Origin: Listeria cossartiae subsp. cossartiae
GTDB lineage: Bacteria; Bacillota; Bacilli; Lactobacillales; Listeriaceae
Assembly: GCF_014224155.1 (NCBI RefSeq)
Contig: NZ_JAASUI010000001.1
Location: 806,001-870,000, forward strand
Length of the DNA: 64,000 bases
Direction of reading: 5' to 3'
Below, piece after piece: positions 62,470-64,000 of this stretch. The position numbers and the translations under genes were made by a program. How positions within the stretch are numbered: position 1 is the first letter of the stretch; every line of letters begins with the position of its first letter. The notes below the pieces were generated by a model. The model had not been told where the DNA came from and ran no database searches. It was given only the letters and a program-made list of their open reading frames with translations.

Positions 62470-63042
62470 TTATTTTAAGCCATCGCGATTTTCGATGATT
62501 TCATTGACGATACCGTAATCTTTCGCTTCATTAACAGAAAGCCAGAAGTTGCGGTCGGTATCTTTGGAAATTTTTTCGTAAGATTGACCAGTTGCTTCTG
62601 CGATGAGGCGGTTAATTCTTTCGCGCATCCGGATAATTTCTTTTGCTTCGATTTCGATTTCGGTACTTTGACCTTGTACACCGCCAGCTGGTTGGTGAAT
62701 CATGTAGCGCGTATTTGGAAGGCTAAAGCGATTTTCTTTTTCAGCGGCTAAGTAAATCGTAATACCGGCGCTTGCAACCCAGCCAGTACCAACGACTTTA
62801 ACAGTTGGTTTAATAAATTTAATCATATCATGAATCGTATCGCCAGCTTCAACGTGTCCGCCTTGGCTATTAATAAAAATGGTAATTGGATCGTTACTGA
62901 TAGATTCTAATAGCAAAAGTTGCTTAGAAACGTCTTCGGCTAGCTCTTGATTGATTTCCCCGTAAATTAAAACCGTCCGTGTATCAATCAATTTTTGGGT
63001 AAGGATGTTTGTGATGTTTTCATTATTTTTATTCTCTGCCAT
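62470..63042 (-). CDS. clpP1: ClpP1, second ClpP protease subunit with Asn in the catalytic triad
   Basis: The 190-residue ClpP family serine protease has nucleophile Ser91 in GWVASAGITIYLA, His116 in YMIHQPAGG, and at the Asp position of the triad the stretch DTDRNFWLS, where housekeeping ClpP has DTDRDNF. The Asp is therefore Asn, as I recall for L. monocytogenes ClpP1, which works mainly in mixed rings with ClpP2. No pro-peptide is obvious. AAGGAGG precedes the ATG. The main ClpP2 gene is elsewhere. Confidence 0.93.
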   Translation of the reverse strand: MAENKNNENITNILTQKLIDTRTVLIYGEINQELAEDVSKQLLLLESISNDPITIFINSQGGHVEAGDTIHDMIKFIKPTVKVVGTGWVASAGITIYLAAEKENRFSLPNTRYMIHQPAGGVQGQSTEIEIEAKEIIRMRERINRLIAEATGQSYEKISKDTDRNFWLSVNEAKDYGIVNEIIENRDGLK

Positions 63043-63133
63043 GAAAAAATTCCTCCTTAAAAAGCCTTAGTTTATTTGTAATACAGGTATCTTATCACAA
63101 TGGTCGAAAATGGTCAAACATTTTGAATGTAAA

Positions 63134-63168
63134 AAAGAAAACGCTTTAGGTCGGCGTTTTCTTCTTAT
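63134..63168 (-). terminator. Terminator of the PhnB-like gene
   Basis: AAGAAAACGC pairs with GCGTTTTCTT, next to the minus-strand stop. T/A runs are present on the outer sides. Confidence 0.85.
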
Positions 63169-63170
63169 TT

Positions 63171-63578
63171 TTATACAAATGCTAATTGCCAAGTGATTCC
63201 ATATTTATCCGTAACCCAAGCTACTTTTCGAAGTGCTTCTACTGCTTCTGGCCCCATCATAACCGTACCTTCTTTTGCTAGTTTTTCAAAAAGAGTGTCA
63301 AATTCATCTTCCGTATCTGCAAAATAGAGAGTTGTTGTGGCCCAGCTAAAGTCGGGTGAAGCGTTATTTGTCATGTCCATAATCATAAATGAGGCACCTT
63401 TTATTTCAAAAGTAGCATTGAGAACCTTGCCAATGTCGCCGCCTTGTTCTGGTTTTGTGAAGTACGTTAGCCCGATTTTTTTCGCATCTGGAAAAGTATC
63501 TAAATAAAAATTAAACGCTTCCTCGCCGTTTCCGTTAAACGTGAAAAATGTGGAGATTCGTTTCGCTTGATTAAACAT
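63171..63578 (-). CDS. PhnB-like VOC family protein
   Basis: The 135-residue protein begins ISTFFTFNGNGEEAFNFYLDTFPDAK, the PhnB/3-demethylubiquinone methyltransferase-like VOC pattern, and ends GPEAVEALRKVAWVTDKYGITWQLAF. Despite the database name, such proteins are small-molecule binding or modifying enzymes of unknown substrate. AGGAGG precedes the ATG. It is leftward and monocistronic. Confidence 0.88.
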   Translation of the reverse strand: MFNQAKRISTFFTFNGNGEEAFNFYLDTFPDAKKIGLTYFTKPEQGGDIGKVLNATFEIKGASFMIMDMTNNASPDFSWATTTLYFADTEDEFDTLFEKLAKEGTVMMGPEAVEALRKVAWVTDKYGITWQLAFV

Positions 63579-63669
63579 TTCATTTACCTCCTTTGGAATT
63601 ATTTTAACTATACCCGAAAAATGTTTTAATTATGTGTTAAAATGAAGAAAAATGAGCGGAGGTTTGCTG

Positions 63670-64000
63670 ATGAAATATCCGATAATGCTTAATATTACAG
63701 GGAAAAAGGTGGTCATAATTGGTGGCGGAAAAGTGGCGCTTCGAAAAATAACCGGATTGCTAGATGCAGGTGCGGATATTTTGGTTGTCGGGTTAAATGT
63801 TTTGCCAGAGATCAAGTCGCTTAATGTACAGGTCGTGGAAGAAGCATATCGAGCGGCGCATCTTGAATCGGCGTTTATGATATTTATTTGCACAGATAAT
63901 CCAGAAGTTAATCAACTAGTTTTGCATGACCGAGCAGCGGGACAGCTCGTGAACGATACGACCGACCAAGCAAATTCCGATTTTTTCAATATGGCAACAG
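63670..64000 (+). CDS. Precorrin-2 dehydrogenase / sirohydrochlorin ferrochelatase-like protein (start only)
   Basis: The frame opens at ATG 63670 after CGGAGG and continues past the window edge. The first 110 residues carry the Rossmann motif KVVIIGGGKVALRKI at about residues 13-27, then FMIFICTDNPEVNQLV and NDTTDQANSDFFNMAT, the pattern of the CysG N-terminal/SirC (Met8p) family. It oxidises precorrin-2 toward sirohaem. The C-terminal part is not visible. Confidence 0.9.
   Translation, partial: MKYPIMLNITGKKVVIIGGGKVALRKITGLLDAGADILVVGLNVLPEIKSLNVQVVEEAYRAAHLESAFMIFICTDNPEVNQLVLHDRAAGQLVNDTTDQANSDFFNMAT

Overview
The window is a low-GC Firmicutes chromosome segment that I place in Listeria, most likely L. 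monocytogenes or a very close relative. Gene content and order (ylaN, ftsW, pycA, a metal-receptor lipoprotein, tarGH, a GW-module autolysin, a wall teichoic acid (WTA) block, pncB-nadE, guaA, an ABC pair, an LRR/LPXTG internalin, clpP1) match what I remember of the lmo1068-lmo1140 part of the EGD-e map. No database search was possible, so species and strain are inference. The rmlABCD rhamnose genes that I recall at this locus in serogroup 1/2 strains are absent. A different sugar-transfer and poly(alditol-phosphate) set is present instead, so the strain is probably not serogroup 1/2.

Region 1 (1-9250) is housekeeping: the end of a secreted protein, YlaI, YlaN, the FtsW-type flippase/polymerase, pyruvate carboxylase, a possible folded RNA, a substrate-binding lipoprotein and the WTA exporter TarGH. 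Region 2 (9400-27600) is the cell-envelope locus: a six-GW-module autolysin of the Auto/IspC type, a DUF6270-like protein, a lipid-linked sugar synthase with a GT-C-like membrane protein, a two-domain glycosyltransferase/alditol-phosphate polymerase, GalU, TarI-TarJ (CDP-ribitol), further CDP-alditol transferases and TarD (CDP-glycerol). Region 3 (27700-32513) holds NAD synthesis (pncB, nadE), a small monooxygenase, a PTS EIIB and guaA.

Region 4 (32514-47430) is AT-rich accessory DNA inserted at the guaA 3' end. A 264-bp copy of the guaA 3' end (3 mismatches, all synonymous) lies at 34364-34627 and brackets a decayed 1.85-kb insertion. It is followed by a tandemly duplicated cassette (guaA-tail-like repeat, terminator, AraC-type regulator, VOC protein) whose first copy has lost most of its regulator. 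Next come a large minus-strand protein with a DUF4062/TIR-like N-terminus and a helical body (candidate defence gene), a pair of membrane-anchored proteins and a DUF2971 protein. Then there is a headless polymorphic-toxin C-terminus followed by an array of duplicated immunity-like genes, one of them frameshifted in a poly-A run.

Region 5 (47500-64000) contains two LRR-LPXTG surface proteins, scattered orphan immunity-like genes (EF-Tu-barrel-like, NTF2-like, Imm26-like), GNAT acetyltransferases, MerR regulators, and an ABC transporter pair behind a near-ideal Fur box in a 22-bp inverted repeat with a 36-codon ORF coupled to the first transporter gene. It ends with ClpP1, a VOC protein and the start of a sirohaem-synthesis dehydrogenase. 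No rRNA, tRNA, CRISPR array or intact transposase was seen.
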